Of a stretch of 64,000 nucleotides of DNA, positions 1 through 9,116 are shown piece by piece. The position numbers and the translations under genes were made by a program. Position 1 is the first letter of the stretch. The number at the start of each line of letters is the position of its first letter. The notes beneath the pieces were generated by a model. It was not told the DNA's origin. It saw only the letters and a list, made by a program, of their open reading frames with translations, and searched no databases. Source of the DNA: Methanocella_A sp963792125 (GTDB lineage Archaea; Halobacteriota; Methanocellia; Methanocellales; Methanocellaceae); contig CAWBVA010000002.1 of assembly GCA_963792125.1 (NCBI GenBank), forward strand, positions 124,001 to 188,000. The letters are read 5' to 3'.

Positions 1-1
1 C

Positions 2-1048
2 AGGAGCGAAGGCCTTGCCCGGGAACTGGGCATTGACCTTTACGTCGCGTTCAACGGATACTGGCCGGAAAAAGGCGCGCAGATGCTGACCTGCAGCTTC
101 AAGGAGCTGGAGGCGCCGCCCACTATCGTCCGTGCGCGAGAGCACGGGGGAAAGGCGATGGTACTTGCGTCGGCGGGCAACACGGGCAGAGCGTTTGCCT
201 ATCTGTCCACGATAACTGACTTCCCGATGATCATCGTGGTGCCGGAGCGTAACGCAGACAGGCTGTGGATTCCCGGCCGAAAGCCAGGGCCTCATGTCAG
301 CCTCATAACGGTGAAAGATGCGGACTACAGCGATGCCATCACGCTTGCGAACCGCATAGCTGCACAGCCGGGCATCCTGCCGGAGGGAGGTGCGAAGAAC
401 GTGGCGCGTCGTGACGGCATGGGAACGGTGATGCTGGACGCGGCCGTGACGATGAAGACAATGCCGGACGACTACTTCCAGTCCATAGGCAGCGGCACCG
501 GCGGCATCGCCGCATGGGAAGCCGCCATGCGCCTCAGGGACGACGGCCGCTTCGGGGCCGGGCTGCCACGGCTGCACCTCGCGCAGAACCTGCCCTTCGC
601 GCCCATGCTGCATGCATGGGAGGCCGGCCGCCGGGACATCAAGCCCGAGTCGGACATGCCCGACGCAAAAAGGGCTATCGCAGAGATGTACAGCGACGTC
701 CTGTCGAACCGCAGCCCGCCCTATGGCATTCATGGCGGAGTATACGACGCCCTGAAAGCCACGGACGGCACCATCTATGGCGTGACGAAGGCCGAGGCAG
801 AAAAGGCGAAGCGGCTCTTCGAGGAGCGGGAGGGAATCGACATCCTGCCGCCGGCGGCCGTAGCTGTAGCCTCGCTGATGCAGGCATACGAGCGGGGCTC
901 GCTGGAAGGCAGGCGAGTGCTGCTGAACATTACCGGCGGCGGACAGGAGCGGCTTGAGAAGGAAATGCCGGTCTACAGGGTGGAGCCGACACAGGAGGTC
1001 GCGGGACCGGACGCGCCCGTGGAGCAGATCATGGAAGTGTTACAATGA
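2..1048 (+). CDS. Cysteate synthase, 5' end outside the window
   Basis: This is a PLP-dependent enzyme of the threonine synthase family. Cysteate synthase makes L-cysteate from O-phosphoserine and sulfite for coenzyme M synthesis. The reading frame is open from base 2 to the stop at 1048, so about 349 residues are seen and the N-terminus with the PLP lysine is missing. The motif SAGNTGRAFAYLS is the substrate-loop Asn region of fold-type II enzymes, and GSGTGG is a PLP phosphate-binding glycine loop. Assignment over plain threonine synthase rests on the directly overlapping sulfopyruvate decarboxylase (stop and start share ATGA at 1045-1048), which acts two steps later in the same pathway. 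The aminotransferase that links them is not seen here. Confidence 0.8.
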   Translation, partial: RSEGLARELGIDLYVAFNGYWPEKGAQMLTCSFKELEAPPTIVRAREHGGKAMVLASAGNTGRAFAYLSTITDFPMIIVVPERNADRLWIPGRKPGPHVSLITVKDADYSDAITLANRIAAQPGILPEGGAKNVARRDGMGTVMLDAAVTMKTMPDDYFQSIGSGTGGIAAWEAAMRLRDDGRFGAGLPRLHLAQNLPFAPMLHAWEAGRRDIKPESDMPDAKRAIAEMYSDVLSNRSPPYGIHGGVYDALKATDGTIYGVTKAEAEKAKRLFEEREGIDILPPAAVAVASLMQAYERGSLEGRRVLLNITGGGQERLEKEMPVYRVEPTQEVAGPDAPVEQIMEVLQ

Positions 1049-2187
1049 TGCAACAGGGAATAAACGTCGAGCAGGGCGTGATAGACGTAATGAAGGCCTG
1101 CGGTATCGACACGGCGCTGACGCTGCCGTGCGACCGGATGAAGAAGCTGCTGCCGCTGATACCGCTGAACTTCAAAGAAGTCCGCCTGATGCGGGAGGAG
1201 GGCGGTGTCGGCATTGCTGCGGGCCTCTACATGGCAGGCCGGAAGCCGGCCATGGTCATCCAGAGCACCGGGATAGGCAACTCGCTGAACGTGCTCTCGT
1301 CGCTGCATAAGACGTTTGAAATGCCGTTACCGATTCTGGCAAGCTGGCGTGGCGTCTATAAGGAAAATATACCTGCGCAGGTACACTGGGGCAAAAGCCT
1401 GCCAGGCGTCCTCGACAACACTGGCATCCCGTACGTCGTCGTGGAGAAGCCTGCAGAGCTGTCGGCGGTCAGGAGCGCGATCTTTACCGCCTACGAGGAA
1501 AATACGCCGTACGTCGTCCTGTTCTCCCCTAAGGTATGGGAAGGCTCGACCGCGCAGGAGTTCATGCCCGCGATTAAGCCTGCGGCAAGGAGCTTCGACA
1601 TCAACTGCAAGTCCGATGTGCCCGCCGCAACAGTATCGCGGTTCGACATGATCAAAGGCATAGTGCCGTACCTCCGGGGGAAGATCGTGGTATCGAACAT
1701 CGGCGTGCCCAGCAAGGAGCTTTATGCCGCCATAGACCAGCCGACAAACTTCTATATGCTCGGAAGCTGGGGCCTGGCTACACCCATAGGCATCGGACTG
1801 GCACATGGAAAGCCTGACCGGGAAGTGATCGTCCTCGACGGCGACGGCAGTATCCTGTTCGAGCCGAACAGCCTCGGCATGGCAGCGCAGGAGCGCAACC
1901 CTAATCTGACCATCGTGGCATTCGACAACAACGCCCACGGGTCCACCGGCAACCAGAAGACGTACTCGTCCGAGATGGACCTCGGGCTGCTGGCCCGTGC
2001 ATACGGGATCACGAACACGGCGGTTGCCGGGACGCCACAGGAGCTGCTGAAAGTACTGGAAACGAAAGGCAAAGGCCCGAGGTTCATACACGTGCCCGTG
2101 CTGGCACAGAACGCCATTGTGCCCGACATCCCGAAGCCGCCGGTACAGATCAAAAAGGAGTTCATGGCCGCCATGCAGCGATTATGA
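1045..2187 (+). CDS. comDE: Sulfopyruvate decarboxylase, fused alpha-beta (ComDE)
   Basis: This TPP-dependent enzyme decarboxylates sulfopyruvate to sulfoacetaldehyde in coenzyme M biosynthesis, in the cytoplasm. It is 380 residues long. The N-terminal ComD-like half (about 1-165) carries LTLPCDRMKKL and an MREEGGVGIAAGLYMAG segment holding the TPP-activating glutamate. The C-terminal ComE-like half (about 195-380) has the TPP/Mg motif LDGDGSILFEPNSLG followed by AFDNNAHGSTGNQ. In Methanocaldococcus the two subunits are separate; a single chain is known in Methanosarcinales and relatives. The start overlaps the upstream stop as ATGA, which points to translational coupling. The gene is intact. 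Confidence 0.9.
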   Translation: MMQQGINVEQGVIDVMKACGIDTALTLPCDRMKKLLPLIPLNFKEVRLMREEGGVGIAAGLYMAGRKPAMVIQSTGIGNSLNVLSSLHKTFEMPLPILASWRGVYKENIPAQVHWGKSLPGVLDNTGIPYVVVEKPAELSAVRSAIFTAYEENTPYVVLFSPKVWEGSTAQEFMPAIKPAARSFDINCKSDVPAATVSRFDMIKGIVPYLRGKIVVSNIGVPSKELYAAIDQPTNFYMLGSWGLATPIGIGLAHGKPDREVIVLDGDGSILFEPNSLGMAAQERNPNLTIVAFDNNAHGSTGNQKTYSSEMDLGLLARAYGITNTAVAGTPQELLKVLETKGKGPRFIHVPVLAQNAIVPDIPKPPVQIKKEFMAAMQRL

Positions 2188-2210
2188 ACGGCTACCGTCA
2201 GCCCGAAACG

Positions 2211-2218
2211 TTTAAGTA
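2211..2218 (+). promoter_or_regulatory. TATA box for the tRNA pair
   Basis: TTTAAGTA lies about 47 bases before the tRNA-Tyr start and after the comDE stop. It fits the archaeal TATA consensus. The placement suggests both tRNAs are transcribed together. Confidence 0.5.
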
Positions 2219-2264
2219 GGTTGAAGTATATGAGAGATGCTGCACCAGAGCGGGTGTAGCTAAT

Positions 2265-2356
2265 CCCGCCCTAGTCTAGCCTGGTTAGAGCGGTCGGCTG
2301 TAGACCTTACGACTGCGGAAACCGACAGGTCCCCGATTCGAATTCGGGGGGCGGGA
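2265..2356 (+). tRNA. tRNA-Tyr (GTA) with a 17-nt intron
   Basis: The acceptor stem CCCGCCC (2265-2271) pairs with GGGCGGG (2349-2355), followed by discriminator A. The T arm CCCGA-TTCGAAT-TCGGG is canonical. The anticodon stem is GTCGG (2293-2297) with CCGAC (2322-2326). The loop between them is 24 nt instead of 7, so a 17-nt intron at the usual archaeal 37/38 site is placed at 2304-2320. The anticodon GTA is at 2300-2302. The mature length is 75 nt and no CCA is encoded. Confidence 0.93.
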
Positions 2357-2364
2357 CATCAAAT

Positions 2365-2437
2365 GCTCGGATAGTGTAGAGGCCTATCATGGGGCCCTGT
2401 CGAGGCTCCGACTCGGGTTCAAATCCCGATCCGAGCG
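2365..2437 (+). tRNA. tRNA-Asp (GTC)
   Basis: The acceptor GCTCGGA pairs with TCCGAGC, followed by discriminator G. The T loop is TTCAAAT. The anticodon stem GGGCC/GGCTC encloses CTGTCGA with anticodon GTC at 2399-2401. It starts 8 bases after tRNA-Tyr, so the two are probably cotranscribed. No intron and no encoded CCA are present. Confidence 0.94.
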
Positions 2438-2569
2438 CTTCAAGAAGCCGGTCTAAAGCTCTAAAAAGTTTAAGGCCGGTAATAACTTTTTTAATAGATT
2501 TTAGACTGCGACACTGGTCTAAGGAACAGGTATCCAACTGGAAGGGTAAAAAGCTTTTATTAATAAGAT

Positions 2570-2704
2570 TCAGGCGGCATAGCCCTGTTTATCATCCGGG
2601 GTAGAAAGAAGCACGCGTCCGGCCTCAAGCTCACGCGGCTCGACGCCCTTCTGCATCATTGTCTCGGAGAGCCATCGGGTACATATCTCGTATGTGTTGT
2701 CCAT
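2570..2704 (-). CDS. Small hypothetical protein (44 aa)
   Basis: A short open frame starts at ATG 2704 and encodes MDNTYEICTRWLSETMMQK onward, a mildly acidic soluble peptide ending GYAA. The codon use looks ordinary for the window. The frame is open further upstream to 2767, but the extra part is AT-rich promoter-like sequence. No family is recognised. It could be a real small protein or chance. Confidence 0.35.
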   Translation of the reverse strand: MDNTYEICTRWLSETMMQKGVEPRELEAGRVLLSTPDDKQGYAA

Positions 2705-3045
2705 TGCTATACGGTTGGATAGCAGAAACTTATTAGATATCCACTTGCTCAGCGAAAAACGGGGCAACTAAATGCGAAAAAAGCGAAAAATAAGAGCAAG
2801 TGCCGATATCTAATAAATGCCCTGTTATGACCGGGACAACAATGTTTCCATTTGTCTACAGATAGCCTGGCCCAATTTTGAAATAGTATTGTATAAAAAC
2901 AGCCCGGGCTCTCGCCGCTCTCCACGGCAAATTGCACGTTCACAGCCGCCTGACTTTTCAGCTTATCGCTGGCTGAGGTAAGAAAAGAAACCCGGCGGCT
3001 CATCGACGAGCGTAAGTATTAAGGATCAATTGCCAGATAATTTTT
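2705..3045. other. Intergenic stretch without a supported gene
   Basis: An 84-residue minus-strand frame crosses 2749-3003, but it has no recognisable domain and I do not support it. The element TTATTAGATATC near 2729 recurs in inverted form as GATATCTAATAA near 2806, which could form a long-range hairpin or operator. Nothing else was seen. Confidence 0.4.
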
Positions 3046-3924
3046 ATGCGCAGCGAACCGGGAAACAGGTTGTCCCCCTACTTTTTCCTGTCGATATTCG
3101 TCTTTATCGCCGCCGTTGTCGTCGTTTATGCCAGCAATCAAGTATCGGGGTTTGGCTGGGTAACTCCGGCTGTGTTCTACCTCGCCATGCCCCTGGCCCT
3201 GCTATTACTGTGGAGGTGGGATGGCCATGCTATTGGTGACCTGGGCTTAAAGATAGCAAATGGCTGGAAACGTGACCTGGGTACAGGCTTTTTTGTCGGG
3301 CTCGTCGTGCCACAGGCGTTTATCATTTTACTATTGATCGCGGGGTGGGTTAAAATCGTCCCGGCCGAAGGGGACCTGCCCGCCGGGCTGTCGGTCCCAT
3401 TGTTTATGGTTGCCTTCACGGCGCTGTTTTTATCTATGCTAAAACTTTTATTTATCGTCCCGCTGGAAGAGATAACGTTCCGGGGCTATTATTGTAATGT
3501 CGCTCACCCGCCCCTCGGAGTCATCGGTGCACTCTTGTTATCCTCCATTCTGTTCTCAGCGTGCCATGTCCCGGCGATGCTTAACAGCGGCGTACCATTA
3601 GCGTCGCTCGTGATTGCCCTGCTAAGCTGGATCATACTGGGATGCGCCCTGGGTGCAGGGTGGCTGCGGACCGGAGGCCTGCTATGGCTTCCGATCGGGG
3701 TGCATTTCGGTTACAACGTCGGGTTCAGCGCCATCGACCCGCTGCTCACGGCTTTTAATAATGCCCCGACGACACTGGCCTATCTCGGCCCCGGGTGGTG
3801 GACCGGCCTGACCCGGTGGTCGCCGGAGACCGGGATGGCCGGCGTACTGCTTGAACTCGTCCTGTTTATTGCCATCTGGATAGTGACTGAGCGTAAAAGA
3901 CGGCTACACTTGTCGGAAAAATAG
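3046..3924 (+). CDS. CPBP-family intramembrane metalloprotease
   Basis: This is a polytopic membrane protein of 292 residues with about eight hydrophobic segments. It carries the CPBP (Abi/CAAX protease, Rce1-like) signature: EEITFRG at about 141-147 (motif 1, EExxxR), a histidine in SACHVPA at about 171 (motif 3), and HFGYN near 224 (motif 4, HxxxN). These residues bind the catalytic metal or water in the family. The substrate is unknown; archaeal members are often linked to peptide maturation. The gene stands alone, with a charged C-terminus ERKRRLHLSEK. The start is taken as ATG 3046 just before a hydrophobic segment. Confidence 0.85.
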   Translation: MRSEPGNRLSPYFFLSIFVFIAAVVVVYASNQVSGFGWVTPAVFYLAMPLALLLLWRWDGHAIGDLGLKIANGWKRDLGTGFFVGLVVPQAFIILLLIAGWVKIVPAEGDLPAGLSVPLFMVAFTALFLSMLKLLFIVPLEEITFRGYYCNVAHPPLGVIGALLLSSILFSACHVPAMLNSGVPLASLVIALLSWIILGCALGAGWLRTGGLLWLPIGVHFGYNVGFSAIDPLLTAFNNAPTTLAYLGPGWWTGLTRWSPETGMAGVLLELVLFIAIWIVTERKRRLHLSEK

Positions 3925-4029
3925 AGCGACTCATAAATTTTAAGAGCGCTTGTATCTGCGAAGTATCTTAGCCCTTTCCCCATCGCCCTTACCAATTGTT
4001 TTATAATCCCTGAATTTAATTATCTATTT

Positions 4030-4480
4030 ATGACCAGCACCAGCAAGAAACCGGCAGCAATAAAACGGAAGACTGAAATCCCGCCCATCGAGAAGGACAT
4101 CGTCATCAGGGCTCCCGTCGAGATGGTCTGGGCAGCGCTCACCGACCCGGGGACCATCGGCGCCTGGATGGACGATGACAGCGTCAAGGTCACGCTTAAG
4201 GTCGGCGGAAGTATGCGCTATTCAACGGCGTCACCACCGGGAAGTTCACGGCCATCGAAAAGCCGTCCTTGCTCGAATACACCTGGCGCCAGGTGGAATG
4301 GGATAAGAGCGAACCGGATACGCTGGTCCGCTGGGAGCTCGAAGCCCGAGGGCAAGAAGACCAGGCTTCATCTCGTCCATAGCGAGTTCGCCGACCGAAA
4401 GGACCGGGACGACCACGACGAGGGCTGGGACGTCTATTTCCTCGAGCCCCATGAAGGAGTGGCTGGAGTCGAAGAAATAA
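4030..4480 (+). pseudogene. SRPBCC/AHSA1-like protein, three frameshifts
   Basis: The N-terminal part, EKDIVIRAPVEMVWAALTDP followed by WMDDD, is typical of the Bet v1/AHSA1 ligand-binding fold. After about 4218 the family sequence continues in another frame (NGVTTGKFTAIEKPSLLEYTW), returns at about 4345 (EGKKTRLHLVHSEF), and ends in a third frame at 4480 (PMKEWLESKK). Three single-base indels would restore a normal protein of about 150 residues. No internal stop by substitution is needed, so sequencing error is as likely as true decay. The ligand is unknown. Confidence 0.7.
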
Positions 4481-4549
4481 TCGCCTTTTTCTCATTTTTC
4501 CTTACGCTCGCGCAATAACTATAATACGCCCGGTGCCGACTATAGATTG

Positions 4550-5257
4550 ATGCCTGCCACATGTCGCATTGACACGGAAAAGTACAAGGCCGTCCTCTTC
4601 GACCTCGACGGCGTGATCACTGACACGATGGGCTTACACTACGAAGCCTACCGCCAGGCCTTCGAGAAATACGGCATCCACGTCACTCCGCTGGAGATCT
4701 ACCGGACCGAGGGGATGCCGTCGATGGAGGTGGGCAAGGCCATTGTCAAAGAAAAAGGCGCCCGTATCTCCGATGAGCAGTTGAAGAAGCTGATCGATGA
4801 CAAGCGGGAAATATACCGTGCGCTGGCTGCAAAGGAGGCTAAGACGTTTCCCGGCGTGCCGGAGACGCTGCGGATGCTCCGGGAGAACGGTATCAAGCTG
4901 GCGCTGATCACCGGCAGCAACTCGAAGTCTGTAGCCGGTGTCATCAAAAAGGTCGGCCTGGAGGGTGCGTTCGATGCCATTGTGACCGGCGACGATACCG
5001 ACAGGGGCAAGCCCTACCCGGACCCGTACCAGAAGGGCATGGAGAAGCTGGGCGTGACCCCGGACAAATGTGTGGTAGTGGAGAACGCGCCCCTCGGGAT
5101 ACAGTCGGCAAAGGCCGCAGGCGCCGGCTACGTGATCGGCGTGACGACGACGCTGCCGGAGAAATACCTTGACGGCGCCGACGATGTCATGCGATCGTTC
5201 GCGGACATCGAGGAGTGCCTGGCCAGGCGGCTCGGGAGACAGACAGCCCGGAATTAG
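4550..5257 (+). CDS. HAD-superfamily phosphatase, phosphoglucomutase-like subfamily
   Basis: A cytoplasmic HAD hydrolase of 235 residues from ATG 4550 (a TTG lies one codon earlier). Motif I is FDLDGVITDTMG (nucleophile Asp and acid Asp), motif II is ALITGSN, the motif III lysine is in RGKPYPDPYQKG, and motif IV is VVENAPLGIQSAKAAG. The cap between motif I and II is the helical type of beta-phosphoglucomutase and sugar-phosphate phosphatases. Dephosphorylation of a small sugar phosphate is the family expectation; the substrate cannot be read from sequence. Intact and monocistronic. Confidence 0.85.
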   Translation: MPATCRIDTEKYKAVLFDLDGVITDTMGLHYEAYRQAFEKYGIHVTPLEIYRTEGMPSMEVGKAIVKEKGARISDEQLKKLIDDKREIYRALAAKEAKTFPGVPETLRMLRENGIKLALITGSNSKSVAGVIKKVGLEGAFDAIVTGDDTDRGKPYPDPYQKGMEKLGVTPDKCVVVENAPLGIQSAKAAGAGYVIGVTTTLPEKYLDGADDVMRSFADIEECLARRLGRQTARN

Positions 5258-5285
5258 TGCGATTCATATGAGGAACTGATAACAT

Positions 5286-5763
5286 AAAGGAGGCCTGGTG
5301 GTCAGATGGCTCTGACTCTGGCGTTTCCGCTATTACAGGAACGCTATTGATGGTCGCGCTGACCATAGTGCTCGCCTCCGTCGTTTTCTACCTCGCCTTT
5401 TCCATGAACGTCCCCCAGAACCTGACGAAGACGAGCATGAAGATCCTCGCGTTCAACTCGCTCGACGCTCTGCATTACTAGTTGCCTGTATGTCGACGAG
5501 AACAATACGTACAGCTTCCGCATTACTGCCAGTGACAGCATTTCCTTGCTGATCGACGACACGCCGATCATCATTGCCACAGGGAACCATGCCCCGCTGG
5601 TCCACACGATAGACCAGTACCTCGCCGCGGGGTACCATAAGCTGGAGATCGACTACGTGAACTACAACAGTCTGGCAGTCATCGGAGACTTTGGCATCAA
5701 AAAGCAGACCGATGGCACATATGCGCCCCCAGCCTGTTCTATCTCGAGACCGTCAACACTTGA
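5286..5763 (+). pseudogene. Pilin-like secreted protein with a PA14-like domain, frameshifted
   Basis: The hydrophobic stretch SAITGTLLMVALTIVLASVV (about 5318-5377) matches archaeal type IV pilin N-termini, cut by a prepilin peptidase and anchored in the membrane. After a stop near 5480 the frame changes, and the sequence YVDENNTYSFRITASDS, LLIDDTPIII and AAGYHKLEIDYVNY resembles PA14-type sugar-binding domains. The last segment SLFYLETVNT is in a third frame. Two or more indels split it. The start codon is unclear. The fusion of a pilin stalk to a PA14-like head is inferred. Confidence 0.5.
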
Positions 5764-5801
5764 TCCGGACGGGAGAGATAATATTTTATAGGGTTTATTA
5801 T

Positions 5802-5821
5802 ATTTACATTATTATGTAAAT
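5802..5821. promoter_or_regulatory. Perfect palindrome between pilin-like and J-domain genes
   Basis: ATTTACAT, a 4-nt spacer TATT, then ATGTAAAT form a perfect inverted repeat 45 bases before the J-domain start. The TATA-like TTTATTATATTTA lies on the same spot. It could be an operator overlapping the promoter or a weak terminator for the upstream gene. Confidence 0.5.
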
Positions 5822-5866
5822 GCCTGCCGGTGCAACCAGAAAAAATTATAACACAGTACCGGCTTT

Positions 5867-6400
5867 ATGGTACATGTGGACTTCGAGAAGGACTACTATG
5901 CCATCCTGGGGCTGGACAACACGGCCTCCCTGGACGAGATCAAGCGGACCTACCGCGTCCTCGCAAAACAATATCACCCGGACGTGAACAGGGCAGCTAA
6001 CGCTACGGAGATATTCAACGCAGTATCTGAGGCCTATGAAGTCCTGTCAGACCCGAAGCTCCGCGCCGAGTACGATGCACATGCCGTCCAGCATGGCCAC
6101 GCAAAGAAGAGGCCTGCGAGGGATAGCGGCGTCAGCGGAGACCGCGGCCAGAAGGTCGGCCGTGCCTCCCCGGCACAGGTGAGGCTGGAGAGGACGCTGC
6201 TGCTGTCGCTGATAGTGCCAGGCCTGTTCCAGATCGCCGGCGACGAGAAAAAGTTCGGCACGCTGCTGTTGGTCACCTACATCCTTTTCTGGGTACTGGC
6301 CGTCATATACAGCGTCGAGATAGGGGTGCTTGCAGTGCTGGTATGGGCTGTCGCGCTCCTGGATGCCTACTGGTCGTTCAGGAAGAAACTAATGGGATAA
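5867..6400 (+). CDS. J-domain protein with C-terminal membrane segments
   Basis: A 177-residue protein with an N-terminal J domain (residues 5-70; YYAILGLDNTASLDEIKRTY, then the HPD motif in QYHPDVN, then SEAYEVLSDPKLRAEYD). A basic linker of about 40 residues follows, then two hydrophobic segments (about 118-165). It lacks the zinc finger and client-binding domains of DnaJ. It most likely recruits DnaK to the membrane, with the J domain cytoplasmic. It is separate from the true dnaJ at 16.5-17.6 kb. Confidence 0.8.
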   Translation: MVHVDFEKDYYAILGLDNTASLDEIKRTYRVLAKQYHPDVNRAANATEIFNAVSEAYEVLSDPKLRAEYDAHAVQHGHAKKRPARDSGVSGDRGQKVGRASPAQVRLERTLLLSLIVPGLFQIAGDEKKFGTLLLVTYILFWVLAVIYSVEIGVLAVLVWAVALLDAYWSFRKKLMG

Positions 6401-6411
6401 GCAGGCACGGC

Positions 6412-6545
6412 ATCCGGGTATCCGGCTGTCACAGAACATCAGTGAGACGCCCTTGAAGCGCTTCGCGTTCGCCATCGCCATGAACAAGGAACTCTGGATG
6501 CATGACTACAATCACTGGGTCAGCAAAAGCTGGATCAAACAGTAA
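6412..6545 (+). pseudogene. Possible gene remnant (KRFAFAIAMNKELWM...)
   Basis: In the frame ending with TAA at 6543-6545 there are about 40 codons that read as protein (IRLSQNISETPLKRF, AFAIAMNKELWMHDYNHWVS) with no start. The amino acid content looks natural, with an aromatic-rich end. I do not recognise the family. It may be the tail of a lost gene or chance. Confidence 0.3.
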
Positions 6546-6566
6546 AGATATCGAAGCTGGCTTTTT

Positions 6567-7560
6567 ATGAGCTACATGATCGAGACCTTCGACCTGACAA
6601 AACGGTTCGGCAGCCTGACCGCCGTCGATAACATCAATCTCAAGGTGGAGGAAGGCGAAATCTTCGGCCTGCTGGGCCCGAACGGCGCCGGCAAGAGCAC
6701 GACTATCTCCATGCTCTGCACGATACTGAGGCCCACATCAGGCACGGCAAAGGTCAACGGCTATGACATCGTCCGCGAGCCTGGCAAGGTGCGCAAGTCG
6801 ATCGGCATCGTTTTCCAGGACCCGAGCATCGACGACCGGCTCACCGGCCGGGAAAACATGGAGATGCACGCCGATCTATACGACGTGCCGCGCAACGTCA
6901 TGCACGGCAGGATTGACGAGGTGCTGAAGCTCGTGGAGCTGTAAGACCGTGCGTCGAGCACCGGTCAGCACCTACTCCGGCGGCATGCGACGCCGGCTGG
7001 AGATCGCCCGGAGCCTCATCCACTATCCGAAAGTGCTCTTCCTGGACGAGCCACCATCGGCCTGGACCCCCAGAGCCGTGACCACATCTGGAGCTACATC
7101 CGGGACCTGAAGAAGCGGGAGAACATCACTATCATCCTGACGACACACTACATGGACGAGGCAGATAAGCTGTGCGACCGCATCGCCATCATCGACCAGC
7201 AGCAAGATCGTCGCGCTTGACTCGCCCCACATGCACTCAAGGAGCAGCTGCAGGGCGAGATGGTCATGATCAAGACCAGGAATAATGATCTGCTTGCGGG
7301 TAAGCTCAAAGAAGCGGGACTGGTAGAGAAGGTGACGACCGTCGACGGCGAGCTCAACCTGAGCGTGAAGAACGCGCACACGGCCCTGCCCCGCATCGTC
7401 GAAGTGGCCAGCGGCCAGCGGGGTGTACCTCGAATCCATTTCGCTGCGCGAGCCGGACCTCGACGACGTGTTCATGCACTATACGGGAAGGAACATCCGG
7501 CAGAGCGGCAGCAAAGAGCTGTCCGGCTTTGCCGCCATCCGGCGGAGGCAGATCAAATGA
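6567..7560 (+). pseudogene. ABC transporter ATP-binding protein, several frameshifts
   Basis: This is the ATPase of a DrrA/CcmA-type exporter. The Walker A GPNGAGKST is at about residue 36, the Q-loop is in IGIVFQDPSIDDRLTGREN, the signature reads STYSGGMRRRLEIARSL (frame 2), Walker B is LFLDEP, and the H-loop is ILTTHYMDEADKL. The C-terminal part (MVMIKTRNNDLLAGKLKEAG) is the usual DrrA tail. Indels occur near 6942, 6975, 7053, 7200, 7230 and 7425. Corrected length is about 330 residues. The stop overlaps the permease start as ATGA. The cargo is unknown; drugs or lipids are typical. Confidence 0.8.
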
Positions 7561-8293
7561 GCGAAGCTTCGGGGCATCTATACATTGTGGCTACGCGAGG
7601 TCCGGCGGTTCGTCCGCGATCGCTCCCGGCTGATCGGCTCGCTGGTCACGCCGGTCCTGTGGCTGCTGATCTTCGGCACCGGCCTCGGGGCCTCCATGGG
7701 CGGATTCGCCGGCCATACGGGGTACACCTACCAGCAGTTCCTCCTGCCGGGCATCATCGGGCAGTCGCTGCTCTTCACGGCCATGTTCATGGGCATCTCG
7801 GTCATCTGGGACCGCAGTTCGGCTTCATGAAAGAGATACTGGTGGCGCCCATCAGCCGGGTGTCGATCTTCACGTCGGAAAGATGCTGGGCGTGGGCACC
7901 GGCTGCATGATACAGGGCGTCATCGTGCTGGGGCTCGGCTTCCTGATCGGTGTATCCGCTGGACCTTTACACTATCGTCGCCGCGATAGTGCTGATGACG
8001 CTGATCACAGTGGGCCTGGTCTGCATCGGGCTGATCATCGCCAGCCTGATGACGAGCCTGGAAAGCTTCGGGACCATCGCTACCTTCGTCAACATGCCCA
8101 TGTTCTTCTTCAGTGGCGCACTCTTCATGGTAAAAAGTCTGCCATGGTGGCTGCAGTGGGCGTTCTACATCAACCCCTTGACGTACGGCGTGGACGCGCT
8201 GCGGACTGTCATCCTTGGCAGCGCGTGGACTCACCGGTGCTCCCGCTGGGCGTAGAGATACTGATTATCTGTGCGTTCACGTGGTCACGATAG
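7557..8293 (+). pseudogene. ABC-2 type permease, several frameshifts
   Basis: This is the membrane partner of the preceding ATPase. It reads LWLREVRRFVRDRSRLIGSL, then VTPVLWLLIFGTGLGASMGG (TM1), then PGIIGQSLLFTAMFMGISVI, FGFMKEILVAPISR, and near the end FFSGALFMVKSLPWWLQWAF and INPLTYGVDALRT, all typical of ABC2_membrane proteins. Indels occur near 7570, 7818, 7880, 7955 and 8225-8275. A full protein would have about 250 residues and six membrane helices. The true C-terminus is uncertain. With the ATPase it forms one exporter operon. Confidence 0.78.
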
Positions 8294-8399
8294 CAGTCGG
8301 AGACTTATACGTTCAGCAAAAGACAGTAACAGGCAAGATATGGTCCGTGAAGCCTGTGGAACAATGTTTAGTTGCCATTGGCACTTGCATTGGTTCTCC

Positions 8400-9029
8400 A
8401 TGGACTCCGGGACGATCACTTACCTGCTGCAGGGGCTGTTGCTGGGGCTGGCCTATTTAGCTCCTATCGGCATGCAGAACATGTATGTGATCAACACGGC
8501 ACTGCGCATGGGCCTGCTCCGCACATACCAGGTAGTGGCGGCCACGACGGCCTTTGACATCACGCTGGCGCTAAGCTGCTTTTTCGGCGTCGGGCTGCTG
8601 CTGGAGCTTGTGCCGGGCCTCCGGGGAGCCATGCTGCTCATCGGCTGCCTGGTGGTCGTCTATTTCGGCATACAGATGATACTCTCGCACCCGTCCACGG
8701 GAATGGCGAACGTCGAGGAGCCGCTCATGAAAATCGTCATCGCCTGCTTCGCGGTCACCTGGCTGAACCCGCAGGCTGTCCTCGACGGGACGATGCTGCT
8801 GGGCGGCATGCGCGCTACGCTGCCTGCAGAGTACTCGTTGGTGTTCATCGCTGGCGTAATACTGGCGTCCTGCGTGTGGTTCACCGGCCTGGCCACGGTA
8901 ACGGTCTGCTTTAAAAAAGCGCTGGACGGAAGGCTGCTGCGCTGGATCAACATCCTCTGCGGCGCAGTGATCATTCTCTACGGCCTGAACCTCGGCTATG
9001 GTTTCATTCAGCTGGCACTGCACGTGTAG
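8400..9029 (+). CDS. LysE/RhtB-family amino-acid exporter
   Basis: A six-helix membrane protein of 209 residues from ATG 8400. The N-terminus TYLLQGLLLGLAYLAPIGMQ matches LysE (GPxNxxV-like turn replaced by APIGMQNMYV), and WLNPQAVLDGTMLLGG is the conserved LNP segment. LysE-type proteins export basic amino acids or homologs. An alternative in-frame ATG at 8364 would add 12 residues without hydrophobic character, so I prefer 8400. It follows the broken exporter by about 100 bases and is otherwise alone. Confidence 0.85.
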   Translation: MDSGTITYLLQGLLLGLAYLAPIGMQNMYVINTALRMGLLRTYQVVAATTAFDITLALSCFFGVGLLLELVPGLRGAMLLIGCLVVVYFGIQMILSHPSTGMANVEEPLMKIVIACFAVTWLNPQAVLDGTMLLGGMRATLPAEYSLVFIAGVILASCVWFTGLATVTVCFKKALDGRLLRWINILCGAVIILYGLNLGYGFIQLALHV

Positions 9030-9116
9030 ATCGCTTTACTGTGCACCCGGCTTTAATTAGTTGTCCTGCTCACATGACAGTATCGTCTGGAGCTGCCCGT
9101 AAATGATTACGATATA

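Noticed and set aside
2749..3003. An 84-residue minus-strand frame before the CPBP gene
   Set aside because: No domain, odd composition, and no promoter or start context.
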